DNA of 64,000 nt from Haloprofundus marisrubri (lineage in GTDB: Archaea; Halobacteriota; Halobacteria; Halobacteriales; Haloferacaceae): assembly GCF_001469955.1 (NCBI RefSeq), contig NZ_LOPU01000018.1, positions 837,871 through 901,870 of the forward strand, written 5' to 3'. The position numbers and the translations under genes were made by a program. Positions 61,655-64,000 of the stretch are shown one piece after another; the stretch's first letter is position 1, and each line of letters opens with the position of its first letter. The notes under the pieces are model-generated. The model did not search any database. It saw only the letters and a program-made list of their open reading frames with translations, and was not told the DNA's origin.

Positions 61655-61880
61655 CTGCTCTCGGTTCGGCCGCTGTGACACTGCGTCGGTGTGAGTGGTC
61701 GCCGGCTACTGTTTCGACGGGGAGTCGAAGCACTCCGACAGAGTCAGCGCTAGAGTATGTCTCAAAGAGTCACAAAACTGCTTATCTCGCTACTCGTAGA
61801 CACCCATTCAAAGACAGTCGGGGCGGCCGGGCACTTCGGGCACCGAGGAACACACAACACGACTCAGAGGACTCACGGAT

Positions 61881-62552
61881 ATGACAACGATTGCAGAACT
61901 ACGTATGCCGACCGAACAGTTCGCTCTCGAAACGCTCTTCGACCGACACCCGGGTGTCGACGTCGACGTACTCCGGACCGCAGGACACGGTTGGGGGACG
62001 CCAACGGCGCTGTTGTGGTTCGGCGACGCAGGAGATGTCGAAGAGACTCTCCACGACGACTCGTCGGTCGAAACGGCGACGTTGTTGACCGAGTCGAACG
62101 GGAAGCGACTCTATCGAATCGAGTGGGAAACGTCCGTGAGAGAAACTCTCGAAACGCTTCTCGGGGGGTCGACACTGCTCGGTGCGTCGGCAGACGACGG
62201 ACACTGGCAGTTTCGAGTGCTGTTCCCGCGTCACGACCAACTCGCGGCCGCACACGACCGCTGGGAGGCCGACGAGTTGGCCGTGACCGTCGAACGTATC
62301 ACCGAACTGGACGAGACGTTCGGCCGGGGAGAGTTCGCACTCACCGACGAGCAGAAGGAAGCCTTCGTCGTCGCCCACCGTCGCGGCTACTTCAAGGTTC
62401 CACGCGACGTGACGCTCACCGAACTCGCCGACGAAATCGGCATCACTCAGCAGGCGCTCTCGGAACGACTCCGCCGGGCACACAACTCGCTGGCCGAGAG
62501 CACGCTCCATCTCACCGAACTCACCGAGGACGAAGTCGAACCGCTCGGGTAA
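61881..62552 (+). CDS. Bat-like helix-turn-helix regulator (HTH_10)
   Basis: 223 residues. The N-terminal 150 residues are the GAF-HTH-associated beta domain found in bacterio-opsin activator-like proteins; the C-terminal end LTDEQKEAFVVAHRRGYFKV and LADEIGITQQALSERLRRAH is the HTH_10 DNA-binding domain. It lies between dhaKLM and the glpK side, so control of glycerol or dihydroxyacetone use is inferred. No ligand is known. Confidence 0.82.
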   Translation: MTTIAELRMPTEQFALETLFDRHPGVDVDVLRTAGHGWGTPTALLWFGDAGDVEETLHDDSSVETATLLTESNGKRLYRIEWETSVRETLETLLGGSTLLGASADDGHWQFRVLFPRHDQLAAAHDRWEADELAVTVERITELDETFGRGEFALTDEQKEAFVVAHRRGYFKVPRDVTLTELADEIGITQQALSERLRRAHNSLAESTLHLTELTEDEVEPLG

Positions 62553-62695
62553 GCTGAGCGGCTTCGACGACTGCGTGCAGCGTATTGGAGAGACTCTGGG
62601 GTCTCACGAACGTCGACGCCGAAAGCTGGGAGACGCGTATCGGAACAGCCGAACCGAGACCCGCGAAAAATGGGTGGTCGTCGTTCGTCGGTCGC

Positions 62696-63817
62696 TCAGA
62701 GGCCGAGCGTCGGCACGTACGACGAGTCGGGCAGGATACCGAGGATGGCGAGCACTCCGATGAGCAACGACCCGATGACGATAGCCGCCGCCGGCGGGTC
62801 CCAGTGCGTGTCACCGTGCGCGTAGAAGACACGCTGGAACGCCTCGGCGGACAGCCCCGCGACGAGGCCGAACACCGCCCCCACGAGCAGGCCGACCGTC
62901 GTTGCTCCCGTCGGGTCGCCACCGACGGCCGCGACTGCGCCTGCGCTCCCGATGAGCGTGATGTGGTGGGTAACCGGCGTCTGTTCGACGCCACAGTTCA
63001 GGAAGACCAGCGACGCCGCGCTGATACCGAACCCGAGGAAGACGAGTCCGGTTTCGAGCGCGATGAACGCCCCGAGCAGGCCGCCGAAGACGCTGAGCGT
63101 CGCGACGTTGACCCACTTGTACTGGTGCGGCAGCCACGGTTCGACCGCAAGCCGTGACTTCGTCACGACACCTCCGTCCGTCTGTGGCTGGTTCGTCCCA
63201 CCGTCGGCAGCGGCTTCACCCGCACTGGGACGCATCTCCTCGCGCTCGAACGGCGACATGTCGAGGAGGCTCCCGCCACGGACGTCGCCGATAATCGGGT
63301 AGCCGAAGGCGACTCGATGGATGAGCGCCGAGAGAACGACACCCATCGCAATGGAGTCCCACGGGAGCAGGAAGACGTTCGACAACTGGGTAATCCAGTA
63401 GCCGACGACACCGAACACTGCTCCCACGAGGAGCACGTCGGGTTTTGTCCCCTGTGCGAAGAGGATGTTCTTCGCCTCGTGGTAGTCGAACCCGGTGTCC
63501 ATGTACCCCTGCTTGGCAGCGTACGCCGTCGCGGCCGCCCCGCCGGCGAAACTGATAGCCGGCGAGAACGGCGGACCGAACGCGATTGCACCGGTGATAC
63601 CCGCTGCCTCGGGGCTGACGAACTCTGCGACCTGTCCGGCAATGACCATGAAGCCGGTGAAGATGAACGCCGGGAGCGCTCCGAGCGCCGCGCCGAACGC
63701 GCCGCCGGCGAGCGCCGCCAGAATCATCACCGGGTCGACGAAGACGCCGAAACTGGTCTGCATGACCGGGATGAACCCGGCGAAACCGACTGCAGTGAGT
63801 GACCCGAATTTCAGCAT
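62696..63817 (-). CDS. Multi-pass membrane protein beside glpK, putative glycerol transport protein
   Basis: 373 residues with about 10 membrane helices and a central hydrophilic loop (about 205-235). It is not an aquaglyceroporin: the two N-P-A boxes are missing. The order glpK then this gene is, from memory, the same in H. volcanii, where the neighbour of glpK has been called a glycerol transport candidate. Its stop-to-start spacing with glpK is only 2 bases, so it is co-translated. PEAAGITGAIAFGPPFSPAI and its repeat-like partner in the second half suggest an internal duplication. Confidence 0.65.
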   Translation of the reverse strand: MLKFGSLTAVGFAGFIPVMQTSFGVFVDPVMILAALAGGAFGAALGALPAFIFTGFMVIAGQVAEFVSPEAAGITGAIAFGPPFSPAISFAGGAAATAYAAKQGYMDTGFDYHEAKNILFAQGTKPDVLLVGAVFGVVGYWITQLSNVFLLPWDSIAMGVVLSALIHRVAFGYPIIGDVRGGSLLDMSPFEREEMRPSAGEAAADGGTNQPQTDGGVVTKSRLAVEPWLPHQYKWVNVATLSVFGGLLGAFIALETGLVFLGFGISAASLVFLNCGVEQTPVTHHITLIGSAGAVAAVGGDPTGATTVGLLVGAVFGLVAGLSAEAFQRVFYAHGDTHWDPPAAAIVIGSLLIGVLAILGILPDSSYVPTLGL

Positions 63818-63819
63818 CG

Positions 63820-64000
63820 TCAGTCACTCCCGTCGCGCGCCCAGTCGAGCGAGCGTTTGACCGCTTCCTGCCAGCGTTCGTGGCGACCTTCGACGTTCTT
63901 GCCGTCCTCGGCTTCGAACTCACGGTCGACCTGCCAGTTGTCGCGCAGTTCGTCGAGCGTCTCCCAGTAACCGACGGCGAGGCCCGCGGCGTACGCCGAC
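63820..64000 (-). CDS. glpK: Glycerol kinase, C-terminus only
   Basis: 59 residues and the stop codon of the 3' end are visible; the gene continues past the right edge. SAYAAGLAVGYWETLDELRD is the well-conserved closing helix of FGGY-type glycerol kinases, and RWQEAVKRSLDWARD is the last helix. GlpK makes glycerol-3-phosphate from glycerol and ATP. The membrane protein gene begins 2 bases after the stop. Confidence 0.88.
   Translation of the reverse strand, partial: SAYAAGLAVGYWETLDELRDNWQVDREFEAEDGKNVEGRHERWQEAVKRSLDWARDGSD

Noticed and set aside
61757..61880. Small peptide MSQRVTKLLISLLVD before the Bat-like regulator
   Set aside because: The frame runs on into the regulator in another frame with Arg-rich content, and the ATG lies upstream of the likely promoter run near 61780.

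Overview
The window is chromosomal DNA of a halophilic archaeon. It is very GC-rich, its proteins are strongly acidic, many starts look leaderless behind TATA boxes, secreted proteins carry twin-arginine signals, one surface protein ends in a PGF-CTERM sorting tail, and several small haloarchaeal DUF families are present. From memory of Haloferax volcanii, the order galactokinase, gluconate dehydratase, leu/ilv genes, aglJ, aglB, DUF368 gene, dhaKLM and glpK resembles one segment of that chromosome, so a member of the Haloferacaceae is likely. Genus and species cannot be read from the window alone.

Layout. 1-5.2 kb: start of a molybdopterin oxidoreductase, a protease-dead M48-like membrane protein, a formamidase-type amidase, galactokinase and gluconate dehydratase, the last followed by a 50-bp tandem repeat. 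5.7-12.7 kb: an accessory cluster of three Tat-exported proteins and two single-pass acidic membrane proteins, with a membrane-bound winged-helix regulator in the middle; at least four of the exported or anchored proteins seem to share one beta domain. 12.8-18.8 kb: a small membrane protein, a HAD phosphatase, a 1116-residue PGF-CTERM surface protein with four repeats, and two small conserved proteins. 18.9-21.0 kb: PTS enzyme I and HPr. 21.2-29.8 kb: a compact branched-chain amino acid gene set, leuA then ilvB-ilvN-ilvC-orf-leuC-leuD-leuB, with a short leader peptide gene ending in VVESLIIVGAA in front of ilvB. 30-35 kb: small conserved haloarchaeal genes (cupin, VOC, TetR, zinc-ribbon, degenerate MBL, ribbon-helix-helix, DUF5789). 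35.3-55.7 kb: an N-glycosylation island with aglJ, three further glycosyltransferases, a flippase, aglB and a DUF368 transporter, into which seven alkaline-phosphatase-superfamily genes are packed. 55.8-59.1 kb: small housekeeping genes (zinc ribbon, methyltransferase, GNAT, EthD, HEWD zinc finger, CutA, phosphoglycolate phosphatase). 59.3-64 kb: PTS-dependent dihydroxyacetone kinase dhaKLM, a Bat-like regulator, a membrane protein and the end of glpK.

How the parts work together. Enzyme I and HPr have no sugar-specific EII gene in the window, so DhaM, about 40 kb away, is their only visible client; with glpK this makes a glycerol/dihydroxyacetone module. The leu/ilv genes overlap almost end to end and look co-transcribed, with the leader peptide as a candidate attenuator. 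In the glycosylation island AglJ would start the glycan on dolichyl phosphate, the other transferases extend it, the phosphatase-like enzymes probably modify it or its precursors, the flippase moves it outward, AglB transfers it to protein, and the DUF368 protein may return the carrier lipid.

The strongest candidates for undescribed biology are the ilvB leader peptide, the seven-gene alkaline-phosphatase-superfamily array, and the Tat-exported protein cluster with its membrane-anchored partners.
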